Origin: Dipteris shenzhenensis
Lineage: Eukaryota; Polypodiophyta; Polypodiopsida; Gleicheniales
Direction: 5' to 3' (one strand)
DNA: 64,000 nucleotides
Assembly: GCA_047967505.1 (NCBI GenBank)
Contig: CM106540.1
Shown: positions 48,801 to 59,904 of the stretch, in pieces
How positions within the stretch are numbered: the stretch's first letter is position 1
Layout of the letters: each line of letters starts with the position of its first letter
Program-made: the position numbers and the translations under genes
Notes under the pieces: generated by a model
What the model saw: only the letters and a program-made list of their open reading frames with translations
Databases searched by the model: none
What the model was told of the DNA's origin: nothing

Positions 48801-49450
48801 GCCTACAATTTGAGCAAAATGGATATCAGGCAAATACATGAGTGGTGGATGATCAAGGGTACATCCTTACTTTTCCCCAAGCTATGGCATATGGATTAGG
48901 CATGCATCACAAGCCTATTTGGCGAAAAATAAGGGAGATGTTACAACCTTTTTTGCCTATTTCTCCTCTTTCACAGGGTGATAGGTTGGCTGATTGGTCA
49001 TTGTCTCTTGCTGGGCTGAACATTCCTCCTGTGCCTCTATGTAAACTCACATCCATTATTACTTATAGGCTACTGTAACCAAGGCCTTGGATACACAACT
49101 ATGCTAATAATTTGCGGCATATGCAAAAACCATTTGCTTGGTGGACCAGGACTATGCATGCCTTATGGAAAATTAAGCTTCCTCTGAAGCATAGGCTTTT
49201 CCTCTGGAGATGCATCACGGGTACTCTGCCTGTAGGTGTTACTCTTGTCAAACGGAAGATTGCTTCAGCCACGGCCTTCTGTCTTCAATGTTCAGCGCTA
49301 GCAGAGATAGTACCACATCTTCTATGGTTCTGCCCATGCTCTAGGCTTTTGATCCAGAGGATTTCTCAGATGTTATGCCTTCATTTCCCAAATACCATCT
49401 TTGGGAGACTTTTTTGGATCTTTGGCAGATGTCCCACTCCAATATGATCT
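45855..49450 (+). pseudogene. LINE-A ORF2: endonuclease, reverse transcriptase, zf-RVT
   Basis: Endonuclease: CVTFNVQGLCNPSKWRLL (45,860), then IAFLGGDFNNAPL near 46,225 and SLSDHAPLWM near 46,510. RT: GKGKSPGWN (47,245), DWRPITLMPVIYKLISK, LYVDIAKAFDT (47,630), SVRQGCPLSALLYAI and the catalytic AYADDSFF (YADD codons 47,953-47,964). zf-RVT end: LPLKHRLFLWRCITG, C-x2-C and HLLWFCP at 49,170-49,350. In the first part of the endonuclease three in-frame stops are all TAG where Gln would fit; later frameshifts separate the RT blocks. Nicks target DNA and primes cDNA synthesis in a live element. Confidence 0.8.
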
Positions 49451-49740
49451 TACTCCCTTCTCCTTCATTGAGTTCGATATTGGGCTCTTTTGACTTTTTG
49501 GACTGCACATAATCTGGCATATTCGCAACAACAGTTCACTCACCCTATGAGTTCTTCGGAGCCTCCTTAAGGAAATCTATTTATGATGCCTGTAAGGATG
49601 GTGACCTAGACAGGACTTGCTTGGAGATAGTTTACTCTTGCTTTTGATGGAGACTCTCTGCTTTTGGAGAGACATTTTGTATTACCTGACTTTGTAATAT
49701 AAGCTACTCAAATTACCCAAAAAAAAAAAAGTGTGTCTAA

Positions 49741-49750
49741 GTGAGAGAGA

Positions 49751-49801
<51 letters not shown>

Positions 49802-49822
49802 GGGGGAGAGAGAGAGAGGGGG

Positions 49823-49862
<40 letters not shown>

Positions 49863-49931
49863 GAAAGGAAAGAGAGTTAGAGAGAGAGAGAGAGAGGTAG
49901 GAAGACAGGAGAGAGAGTTAGAGAGGAAGGA

Positions 49932-49964
<33 letters not shown>

Positions 49965-50001
49965 GTAGAAATAAAGGAGAGAGAGTTAGAGAGGGAGGAG
50001 G

Positions 50002-50039
<38 letters not shown>

Positions 50040-50065
50040 GAAAGGAGAGAGAGTTAGAGAGGGTG

Positions 50066-50108
<43 letters not shown>

Positions 50109-50365
50109 AAAGTAGAAGTAGAATTTATTAGCTTCCTCGGGGGGCCAAAAAATGACTCATGGGACCCGTCTCGATACAATGTAAAAAGAGTCTCCTCAAG
50201 GAGAGGGGTCAGGAGTCTATGAGTTCCTGACGACAGGTAAAAAGACGAGTGACAAAAGATCCCAATGCTGTCGGAGAGGCAGTGAAGAAAACTGATGTCA
50301 ACTGAGCAGACTCCCCCAGTATCTGCTGGTAGTCCTCCTTGATATGTGCATATCAGGGGCATTGT

Positions 50366-50410
<45 letters not shown>

Positions 50411-50524
50411 TAGGAAGAAAAGAGAAGAGAGAAGGGGGAGGAGAGAGGGAAAGAGAGAGAAAGTTAGAGAGGGAGGAGAGAGAGAGAGAGAGAGGGGTAA
50501 AAAGGAGAGAGAGTGGAGGTAGAA

Positions 50525-50571
<47 letters not shown>

Positions 50572-50640
50572 AGAGAGAGAGAGAGAGAGAGAGAGAGGTA
50601 AAAAAGGAGAGAGAGAGGAGGTAGAGAGAGAGAGGGAGTG
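49741..50640. repeat. Large compound (GA)n array
   Basis: Nearly 900 bp of GAGA interrupted by GGGG runs and by recurring GAAAGGAGAGAGAGTTAGAGA units, so it is partly a higher-order tandem repeat. It is the 3' flank of LINE-A and hosts an antisense LINE tail. Apparent frames of alternating Arg-Glu or Leu-Ser are artefacts of the repeat. Confidence 0.9.
50107..50365 (-). mobile_element. 5'-truncated LINE 3' end in antisense, inside the GA array
   Basis: A unique 260-bp block sits between (GA)n on both sides. On the minus strand it runs from AATGCCCCTGATATGCACAT to GCTAATAAATTCTACTTCTA, resembling the 3' untranslated end of a LINE with an AATAAA signal. No coding part is left. Confidence 0.45.
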
Positions 50641-51900
50641 AGTTTGATTAGCCTGATGAGGCCACGGGTTGAAGGACCAAGGACTATGGGTATGGCTACT
50701 TGGCTCCTCTTGCGATTCTATGGTTATCATATGCTGAGAATTGATTATGTCTATTACGTTTTTGTGCGAGGATAAAGGATGAGAGCCCTTATGTATTCGC
50801 AAGGTTTCCAATCATCTACAAGGTGGTATGTTTTTGTATGTGATGGGACGTGTATAGATCATTGTGCACTGAGGTCAAGGAACCCTTCGAACTAATCGAA
50901 ACTAGGTGCCATGAGATATTCACAAAACCACCCAAAAAGGATCTCCTATGATTACTAATTGCTCGAATGATGCACGATCTTTACATAAAGCTTTTTGACA
51001 GCCATGGAAGCTTGGGCTTGATCTTTCATGGATTGAAGGAATTGTGTAGGTGAAGGGATGATTGCCACTGACAAAGAACAAAAGAAAGAAGTAGAGCTTA
51101 CAAAGGCGGTGGGCTCATCAAAAGGATGTTTGGACCTTAGCAGAATCCCAATAATGACTTAGAAATTATTACTGAACAAGAAGATAGGAGGCAGACATGC
51201 AAGTGATAAAAAGTGAGGGGGAAGTAGATGCAACAATTAGGGAAGAGTCCATGCAAGAGAGGATGAGAAGCCCATTCAGTCTTATAGTTTAATTGACTTT
51301 AATGGGAGTGCTCTGTGTTGCAAGGTTACAACAACTTTGGTTTGGCCTTGGACAATTGGAGAAGGAAGTAGAACGTAGGTAAAGCATGATCACCATGTGC
51401 ACTAGATCTGGATGCCAAGTCACCATTAATAATTTCTGATGATGCATACCTTCACATGGCTATTAAGATCTTTCATAAATTGGAGGATTCATAAATATTG
51501 TTCATCATTGTTTGCCCTTAGAATTATGTGCATATATTAGGTGATTTGTAAAGTTTCAATGTAGCTATAAGTTGACTCTTTTTCTAACCAAGGCTCATTG
51601 AGTTAAGTTTGCAAGATCCAATGTCTACGTATGTCCGTTCTAAAGCTTGGACCCTAGGTGAGAAATATAAGATCTATCCATTTGTTGATCCTATGTAAGT
51701 AGACCGCCAAGCTCATTTTGTTCCTTGAAATTAAACATAACCTTAGATCCCAACCTTATGACCGATTTCAAGGTAACCTTAGATCCCAACCAAGCTTCAA
51801 TCCCATCATAGATGGGTCAAAATACTCGTTGGGAAGTAATGGTCATCCTCTTTATTGACTATCAGAGAGAAGCCTAGATGACAACTTTAGATATTTTAGA
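50641..51900. other. Non-coding stretch, nothing recognised
   Basis: Short frames only; part may be the 5' portion of the following LINE-B remnant, but no domain is readable. A CAACGCCCACTGCTT / CGGCGCCCACTGCTT pair near 51,947 and 52,008 marks a ~60-bp duplication at its end. Confidence 0.4.
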
Positions 51901-51942
51901 GGAGGCCTTCAGCAAAGTTGGACTAGGATCTGTAGGAAGGAC

Positions 51943-53560
51943 TTGGACAACGCCCACTGCTTGACCTTTAGTAGAGTTGGACTAGGATCCATGGGAGTGG
52001 TCTTGGCCGGCGCCCACTGCTTCAGATCCTTTGCCCTTTTTACAATATTTAATGAGGATGAAATACAAGATTCAACAGAGAGATATTCATCACAAAGGGA
52101 TTATTGGGCAACTCTTGGTGAGGTTCTGGACCATTTTTGGGGGATCAATAAAGCTAAGTTAAGTTTCATACTTTCTTTGGCTTACCATACACAAAGCATT
52201 TTAGTGGGCTCATGGTTACAACAAATTGGTAGGCGTTCTCCTTATTTGAGATGTCAGCTTGTAGAGGAATCCTACAAGCATTGCTTATGGAGCTGTCACA
52301 TTGCCAAGGCAGTTTGGACTGGTGTTTTTAGATTGTTCTCTTACGTCACATCCAAGCCTTTTATTATGACATGGGAAGTAGCTATATGGGGCAGAGGGTC
52401 TGGTTCCTTTGCATTATATGAGTCTTAGCCTGGTGGCCATGCTTTCTTCATGCAATGTTGGCGAAGACATGGTCCTATAGAGCTTAGCATCATGGATCCA
52501 CAAGATTTGTTTTTAATTCCTTAAAGGATTCCTTACCTTCTTGACAGGCTGGTTTGGGTTGGGAGGTGGTATGTAGCATTACATTGTCATGTATCTAGTG
52601 TTCAATATGTGCACGTGTTTTATGCAGCTAGCCATGTACTTCTACTAATATACTATCCACTATTTGGGATGATCTTATTTTCACCATCAAGAGTCAATGG
52701 GACACATGTATTGGGTCCTCTATAGCGGTACAAGAGAGATTGATCTCATTTCATGAGGACCTAGGATTGTTCCCTTTTCTTCCACTTGACACCACTTGGG
52801 ATGTCATGGCACTATAGACCCCTTCGCCATTTTGTCATATTGTAGAGATTAAGGATAGAGTCTTACTCTCCCACCTCTTGTATAATTTATTTTCTCTTAC
52901 TGTTCCCACTCTGGTCATCTCTCCCATCACTCATGAGTGCAGCGGCGTGAAGCTTAGGCTCATGCGATGCCTTCCCCTCCTCGCCCCCTCTATGGCCCCC
53001 TCTATGGCCCTCTTAGCCTTGGTTTGTTGCTATCGATTGTTGTGGTGGCTAATTGACCTGTTTCTCTTTCCAATTCGGATGAGCCCTTGGTCCTCTTGGT
53101 CATCACACTTTTGTGCTGGTTGACATACATTATCTTCATACTTGAATGTTGCTCTTGGTCCTCTTGGTTGTCATTGTTTTTACAGCAGGCTGACTTGCTA
53201 CATCTCTAGAGTTGGACGTGGCTAAGGCGATAGGTTGTGCTGTTTTTGTTTCGAGCTCGAGGCCAGCAAGTCCCTCTACTTCATGCGCTATTCTTTGTTT
53301 ACCCTTACTTCCCTTACTCATCAACACTCTTCGGGAACGGTGTTAGGTATCTTCTTCCCCCCTTTTTTTCAATCGGACCCCATTGCAACACTGGAGCGCT
53401 TTCACGGGGTTTTGGTTGTTCTTGATAGGCTGAGGATTGTTTCTCTTTGCATATGCTCGTTTTTTTGTTTCTTTGTAGAGTTTGTGGGATAGATTACTCT
53501 CCCACCTTTGTTTTAGCCATTTTGAATGGAATACATTGTTGTTTTAAGTTAATGTAACTA
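51943..53560 (+). pseudogene. LINE-B 3' fragment with zf-RVT domain
   Basis: The open frame 51,943-52,428 reads LSFILSLAYHTQSILVGSWL, RRSPYLRCQLVEESYKHCLW and AKAVWTGVFRLF: the zinc-binding end of a plant LINE ORF2, with the first Cys pair degraded. It is followed by about 1.1 kb of C/T-rich sequence with scattered open pieces that I take for its C-terminal and 3' untranslated part. No poly(A) or duplication found. Confidence 0.55.
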
Positions 53561-53848
53561 TGAAGTATTCATATCAATATAGGATTAATATAGAGCTATT
53601 TGAAATCTAGTACATCTTATATTTCTTTTTAAAGAATCTTTGAAATTTCCTATGCATTATTTTAACTTCAAGTATTATTTATTGAGAACATATGACATTT
53701 GACGAATGTAGTTTGCAAGTATTGTTTCCTCGTATGAATCAATTTTGAGACCTCATCTCATGTACTTCTCCATGAGCATATATGATATAAGTTTGAAGAA
53801 AGGAGCTGCACCTCTTGTGACTATTGCAATCATGAATTGATCATTGTT

Positions 53849-53994
53849 GTCTCTTCAGAGACATCCAATAAAATCGGAGCAATACAAAGAAGATTAGCAT
53901 GGTCCCTACATCCAATAAAATTGGGGCAATACAGAGAAGATTAGCATGGCCCCTACGCAAGGATAACATGCACAAATCAAGAAATGGTCCAAAT
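53849..53994 (+). pseudogene. U6: Retroposed U6 snRNA copy with 47-bp internal duplication
   Basis: The block begins GTCTCTTCAGAGACATCC and ends CAAGAAATGGTCCAAAT, an almost full match to plant U6 from its first base. The 47-bp segment CATCC...CCCTA is present twice in tandem (53,862-53,908 and 53,909-53,955), so the copy is 146 rather than about 100 bp. It is flanked by GAATTGATCATTGTT (53,834-53,848) and GAATTGTTCATTGTC (53,995-54,009), a 15-bp target-site duplication with two mismatches. No U6 upstream element, TATA box at the right distance or T-run terminator is present. This is a retropseudogene, most simply made by LINE enzymes. Confidence 0.88.
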
Positions 53995-54009
53995 GAATTG
54001 TTCATTGTC

Positions 54010-54616
54010 TTTTCCTAATACATTGAGGGCAATCGAGACTAGTCGCTTTGACTTTATCTCATTACCAATTGCAGTTACTTGATCTCCGATCCCCTTCAAT
54101 CTAACTAAGTAGATTGGCTCTTTCTTACTCTGTAGCTTTGAAGCTATATTCACTGATTTTCTAGTAAGGTGATCTTGGACATGTTATTGCCATTGAAATG
54201 AGCCTTCCAAGCTTTCACTGTAGATGTCTAACCTTGAAGGATATATATCATGACATTGAAATTTATTATATTCAATGCTAGATGGGTCTTCTCATCCCAA
54301 TCGGATTGTTGCTTTCTGAGAGCTCTTGAAGTTGATTAAGAGTGAGGGAGCATTGGTAATGGGTCTTTGCAATTCACTCCAAATTGTTAAGAAAGCAAAA
54401 TTTTTAGGCAAGCCCTTCCTTATGTGGTCAAGCTTAATGACATTGATCAATGTTGGTATTCAAGATGGATGTAAGTGTTGCTATATAGCACGCTATCTTT
54501 GGAGCCTTAAAAGAGGTAGCACTAAAGTGATGCTTCTTAGTGAGGATTAAAGGCACTTGTTGTTGCATTTTGGGCACATAAACTCAATTTCACTGAACAT
54601 GAAGCAGACAAAACTG
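54010..54616. other. Non-coding stretch, nothing recognised
   Basis: No motif-bearing frame on either strand. Confidence 0.4.
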
Positions 54617-55130
54617 TGTAAGAAGTTTTATGTTATACATCTGATGCATCTACTCGATGACCCACAAGCATTGCAATTTGTTACTAGATTTTGATACTTT
54701 TTAAGTTATCGATTAGTATAGTGCCTAGATACATGTGCATCAATAATAATGACTAGCAAGTTTGGCTCAACCAAGCTCATCTATTTATGCATAGGGTCCT
54801 GTAGCGCTTGTTTGCTACAAGGTAGTGTAGGCCGTGAGCAGTTTGCTCTGTCAATCAGCCACCCTTTTTTGTATCCTATTTTTTTTCTTAATACAAGTTG
54901 GCATTTTATTTATTAAAAGAAACAAAAACAATGACTAGCAAGCATATCTAAGTGGCACTACTATCCAAGTTTTATGTTAGACATCTGATGCATCTGCTAT
55001 ATGAGTTGTAAGCATTGCAATTTGCTCCTAGATTTTGCTACTTTTTAAGTTCTCGATTAATATAGCACCGAGATGTAATCACAATTACCAACAAGCATAT
55101 CTAAGTGGCATCGCTACCCAACTATGGAGC
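54617..55130. repeat. Tandem repeat of about 168 bp split by a retroinsertion
   Basis: AGTTTTATGTTA(T/G)ACATCTGATGCATCT, AAGCATTGCAATTTG and ACTTTTTAAGTT(A/C)TCGATTA occur at 54,617-54,740 and 54,966-55,080. Removing the 182-bp insertion plus duplicated target between them leaves a unit of about 168 bp. Confidence 0.75.
54761..54926 (+). mobile_element. 166-bp retroinsertion with 16-bp target-site duplication
   Basis: Flanked by AATAATGACTAGCAAG (54,745-54,760) and AACAATGACTAGCAAG (54,927-54,942). The inserted DNA ends TTATTTATTAAAAGAAACAAA, an A-rich tail. No RNA polymerase III box B is obvious, so a 5'-truncated LINE end is more likely than a SINE. Confidence 0.7.
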
Positions 55131-56560
55131 ATTGTTTCAAAGAAACAAACTATTTAGCATTACTACTCATGTAAGTGCTAGTGCTAGCTGCTTAACTAGT
55201 AATGAAGTAGCACACACATATAACACTATTACAATGTTTATAAAGTAGGGAACTAGCATTCACAAAATGATTATTAAAAAAAAGTGGATGAAGATGCATC
55301 TTGTATGGGATGTAAGACAATAGGGTATGTAATAAAAGGTGCCATGGACTGATCCTTCCACTCATGATGTAGGCTTGCATATGCACTATTCATGCACTTA
55401 ATTTCATGTAAAGCCTTGAAGTCTCCAAGAACCTTAGATTTTGATAGTTGAATGTGTTTTCATCATCATCGGAGAAAGTCATGGGACTTTGTGCTCAAAT
55501 CCTACTCAAGATGGCAGCCTTGTTAGTAGTGAGTGAATTTGCATGAACCCTAAAAGTTGTTTGCAATGGATGTTGGGATGATGGACGAAGCACATGTGGT
55601 CATAGGCACTCTTAGTCTCTTTAAGAATTGATAGTTTTTAAAAACTTTTTTAAACAAGAACATGCCGGCTTTTATTATTTGCAAAAAGAGAAAAATTACA
55701 AAATTTGGTCAAGAAAGAAGGGCAGGCTGCCCACGACCAATACCATATAGGTATAGTACTAACCTAAAGCCATATTCAGATCTTTCAAACACATTCCCAC
55801 TAAGACATCCCTCCTTTCCACCAATTTGCTCATATCCAGCATCAAAGATTTAGTCAAGGCCAGCACTGCATCTTCTCTATAGCCTACCCCCACCTGTACT
55901 TTAAAGACCAATTAATTCCTAACATTCCACATTGACAAAAACACCACCGCACGAACACTCCCAGCATGCCGCCAAAGTCGATGGCATTCTAGACACATTC
56001 CCCAACACCACCATCTTCCAATTAGCGCCTTCAAAGACCCACTCTTCTTATCTTAGTAGCAACCACAGGCCAAATCCTTCTTGTGACAACTGCACATGCC
56101 CACACAACTCCCACAAAGTACACGCAAAGGGCTTGAAGTTGCGTACTTCCTCATTTTGCCCCTCTGAGGCAACCATAAAAACTCATAGTTACGGGTGGCA
56201 TTTAGATGGACATATGGGGCATTCTGATAAAGGTATCTTGCATGTTATTCTCATGGAGTAAGGGGAAAAGAAGCAGAGCTTGACTCAGCTTATGGAGTAG
56301 CCGTTGTTACTGTTGCGTCTTTCCTCTTATCTTCTCAAGTCAAGTCTTTGCTCGGCCTTTGTCCTTGCGCACAGGAGCCTGGGCAATGGTGAGATGAGGG
56401 CGGGGGGGAGGGGGTAGGGTGGGCAAAAGCTGAGGTGCAAGTGAGCTAGTGAACATATTTTTGAAGACTAAACAATAAGCTCTTGAACATATGTGTGATG
56501 GGATTCAAGATGCAAGACTATATAAACGCACACATGAATATGACTTTTAAAGCTTTAGGC
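55131..56560. other. Intergenic stretch upstream of TRA1
   Basis: No gene recognised. 55,655-55,700 (TGCCGGCTTTTATTATTTGC followed by A-rich sequence) resembles the tail of the small retroinsertion at 54,761-54,926, suggesting another LINE end. A G-rich run (GCGGGGGGGAGGGGG) lies at 56,400-56,415. The TRA1 promoter should lie in the last few hundred bases, but no TATA box is convincing. Confidence 0.4.
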
Positions 56561-56564
56561 TTCC

Positions 56565-56742
56565 TTCTTCTTCTTCTTATGGAGCTGCTCCTTCTTCTTC
56601 TTCTTCTTCCTCTTCGGCGTTTGCCCTCCCTCACCTTCTTCCTCTTCTTCTGGAGCCCTCTCCGCAGAAAATTCGACTTCGGTTTTTCCCCTTAAGCTCC
56701 CCTCCCTCCCAAACCCTTGCCCTTTCCCCCGTCTCTTCCACA
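56565..56742 (+). promoter_or_regulatory. Pyrimidine-rich leader of TRA1
   Basis: TTC/CTT-rich sequence (56,565-56,660) followed by CCCTCCC-rich sequence up to the start codon. Typical of a plant 5' untranslated region near the transcription start; the exact start site cannot be seen. Confidence 0.4.
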
Positions 56743-56880
56743 ATGATCCCCGTGTCGAATTTCGATCAGCATGCTCGCAAATTCCTGGACCCGGAATTGT
56801 GTATCCTTTGCCAGATTCACTCGTCGATTGTGTCTAAGCGGCACCAAAAAGACTGCCAAAAAACGCACATACAGAGAGCT

Positions 56881-56931
<51 letters not shown>

Positions 56932-59228
56932 TAGGCTTGCTTGTTTTTGCAACCAGTTGTGTTTTTGTAACCAGTTTTCCAACTTTCCTCATTCTTTTCT
57001 TTGACTCTTCATCGTAGCTATGCAGAACAGGTATCAATTGGCTACCGAAGTACGCGACAGCATCGAAATTGTGCATACTTCCGAGTATCTGAATTTTTTG
57101 AAGAGCTACTTTCGTGTCTTCTCAACTGTCTTGACGCAGCTTACAAAGCCTCAGTCCACCGATAGTATAGAGCACAAACTTAGGAACGTGATAATTGAGA
57201 TTTTGAATAGATTACCCCACAGCGAAGTCATACGACCCTTTCTGCAAGATCTGCTCAAACTTCTGATGCACGTATTGACTTCCGACAACGAAGAGAATGG
57301 ATTAATTTGCTTGCGGATCATATTCGAGTTGCATAGAAGCTTCAGACCTGCTTTGGAGCCTGAAGTTCAACCCTTCTTGGAGTTTGTTTGCAAGGTGCGT
57401 AAACCGTCGTTGCCATTTTTGTTATCCTTGGAAGTTCTCTCGAGCTTGTCTGCCGGGCGAATGGCAAGTAAAAGTTGTGTCCATGCCCGTAAAACATGCA
57501 ATACAGTTAAAATACGTAACGTAGGGGGAATTGTTTACAAGTGTGAAGTCATCAAGGGAGCCGCATCACGTCTTTTCAATCGAAGACGTGCTTATCTATC
57601 ACGGACACAACTTTTTTTCTCCGCTTACACATTTCCTTCTCGCACCAAGCAGTGTAGAATTCCATAAGCTCTTATGAGCGTTTTGTGTTGCAGATTTATC
57701 AGAATTTCAAAGCAACCGTAAACTATTTTTTCGAGGATGCAAATGCTTCTGATAGTCAACTTGCAGCCTCTCAACATAATCTTGGCTACATCGGACCACA
57801 GAGACCAGCGGGTGGCCCTATTCCTGGGCAATTGAATCCAAGCACTCGTTCATTCAAAATAGTCACAGAATGCCCTCTCATTGTCATGTTCCTTTTTCAG
57901 CTGTACCCTCGATATGTTCAATCCAACATTTCTATCTTATTGCCACTGATGGTGACAGCAATTTCTATCCCTGGTCCACAGCAAGTATCTTCAAACCTCA
58001 AGAACCAATTTACTGAGCTGAAAGCGGCTCAAGTTAAGGTGTGTTCATGGCTGTGAGCATGTCTGATGCAAATTTGGCTAATATACTGCTCTTTTTTCAA
58101 CTTTTCATTGACGAATATTAAGGTCACTCTCAGCAGTTGTGATGCACGCAATAACTTTATCAGCTGCTGCTTTATGTTTTATGCGATTGCAGACGGTCTC
58201 TTTTTTAACGTACCTGTTGCGAAGCTTTGCCGATTGTATTCGACCTCATGAAGACAGTATTTGCAAGAGCATCGTCAATTTGCTTGTAACCTGTCCCGAT
58301 TCTGTTTCTATACGCAAGGTCTATGTCTTTGTTAGGCCAGAGCCTCTCCTTAATTATCCCTCTTGGCATCCGCAGTGAAAGCTTAACTTACTTTTTTCAC
58401 TTTACTTTGTTATTGGTATTTGGAATTAATGGATGAGATCATAGAACGTTTTGGGTGTGCTGACAGGATGGGTTGCTTGTCTATTTTGCAGGAACTGCTA
58501 GTAGCAACACGGCATGTTCTTGCAACTGATTTTAGACGAGGCTTTTTCCCCCTCATAGACAAGATATTGGAAGAAAGGTAATGGACCGCTTTATTTTTCT
58601 GCTTTGTGAGCACATGCTTTGTACGCGAGAATTATACTTTATTATTGGATTTTTGTTCTGGGTTTTAACTGGATGGAGGGAGTATGATAACGTATTTGTG
58701 TTCTATTTAGGGTATTGGTTGGAACAGGACGTGCTTGTTTTGAAACACTGAGACCACTAGCATACAGTATCCTTGCAGAGCTCATACACCATGTGCGCCT
58801 TGAACTAAAGCTTGCTCAGGTGATCAAATTTCTAAGCCCAATCGAAGCTTAGTTTTTGAATTGCCCAACTTTGACAAACTTTCATCATGTCTCACAAAGT
58901 TGCGTATGAAGTTCATATTCTGCGTTGCTTATCATTGAGAAGTTACATTAAATGTCATTGCATTCTAGCTGAATCTTAACAGCTCATTTAGAGTGAATTG
59001 AACCATCGATCATCCAATGTCACCATCTGTTGTGAATGTGACTCAAGCTTACGTCTGTAAACCATCAGTCTTGTTATACTTTTGTCATGGGCTCTGCAGT
59101 CAAGTTTACGTATTTGTGATTATTGTTTACAGCTCTCTCGAATCATATATTTGTTTTCAAGGAATATGCACGACTCTTCTCTTCCACTGGCCGTCCAAAC
59201 CACCTGTGTACGCTTGATGTTGAATCTG
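56743..59228 (+). CDS. TRA1: TRA1/TRRAP-like transcription cofactor, first seven coding exons (gene continues beyond the window)
   Basis: Coding exons: 56,743-56,800; 57,018-57,394; 57,694-58,038; 58,193-58,318; 58,492-58,577; 58,711-58,819; 59,133-59,228. All joins have GT-AG ends and keep frame, giving 399 codons without a stop. The start NFDQHARKF, then [60 protein letters not shown] and [16 protein letters not shown] follow plant TRA1 proteins closely, including the length between motifs. TRA1 (about 3,800 residues; HEAT repeats, FAT domain and an inactive PI3K-like kinase) is the activator-binding scaffold of the nuclear SAGA and NuA4 acetyltransferase complexes. This part covers only the first HEAT repeats. 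No later exon is found to the window's right end, so intron 7 exceeds 4.7 kb. Introns 1-6 are 112-299 bp. Appears intact. Confidence 0.9.
56884..56929. repeat. (GA)n microsatellite in TRA1 intron 1
   Basis: About 22 GA units between exon 1 and exon 2, making up a fifth of this 217-bp intron. Confidence 0.9.
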
Positions 59229-59667
59229 GTACGGGTCTAAAAAGCTATTCCTTCTAATTAAAAACTTGTGTAAAATCAAATTGCTATGCTGTGATGTTGC
59301 TACTCAATCCAGTTATTTGTCATTGTTTTTTCTTCGATGGCTAAATTTTTCGCAAGAGCATTATTTTTATGTCCCAAAATTCCACATATTATTTGGGCAG
59401 ATTCAAGGGTCTTTGATTGAAGGTTTGTTAGAACTTTGAATGCTGGTACACTCCAGTGCCAAAGATTGGCTTGTGCAGGAACATGCTCTAACATGGTAAA
59501 CGTGTGGTCAATTTGAGTAAATGAGAATTTAAGTTTCTATAAGGGTTGTGGTTGTATCTTCAAGGCTTGTTTGCGCTCAAGAAGCAATGTTAATACTATA
59601 TTTAATCTTAAATGATGCTGCACTTCTCTCTCTCTTTTCTTGCACCACTCTGTGCTTGCGTGCGCGC

Positions 59668-59713
<46 letters not shown>

Positions 59714-59904
59714 AGGAGGCCTCGCAGGTTTATGACACAAGCTACAATCAAGTGAGTGACTTGTACAAGCTGCTGTGGGCTGATGCAAAGGGCTCACTAA
59801 GGCCCTTGCAGAGTGCTATACTAGAAAAATCAAAAGTTCAAAAAACTTGTAACTCAGACCTACTACTAAAAAAAAACTCAAAAGGCATAAGCAACTGCCT
59901 CCAG
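59229..59904 (+). other. Start of TRA1 intron 7
   Basis: Intronic sequence from donor GTACGG. Holds a (GA)n run at 59,671-59,709 preceded by TGCGCGCGCACA, then a short open stretch (KEASQVYDTSYNQVSDLYKL) of unknown origin that is not part of TRA1 as far as I can tell. Confidence 0.5.

Larger units (their letters stand above)
44247..49730 (+). mobile_element. LINE-A, near full-length L1-type retrotransposon with target-site duplication
   Basis: The 3' end is an A tract at about 49,719-49,730. Directly after it comes GTGTGTCTAAGTGAGAGAG (49,731-49,749), which matches with one mismatch GTGTGTGTAAGTGAGAGAG at 44,228-44,246. This 19-bp target-site duplication defines an insertion of 5.48 kb into a GA/GT microsatellite. 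Inside are a leader, ORF1 with a zinc knuckle, and ORF2 with endonuclease, RT and zinc-binding domains in the order expected of plant L1 elements. Numerous stops and frameshifts show it is inactive. Confidence 0.85.

Noticed and set aside
49741-50810. Long frames of alternating Arg-Glu or Leu-Ser residues on both strands
   Set aside because: They are translations of (GA)n/(CT)n simple sequence and have no codon structure of a gene.
53849-53994. Functional U6 gene
   Set aside because: The internal 47-bp duplication, many base changes, lack of upstream element and T-run terminator, and target-site duplications mark a retrocopy.
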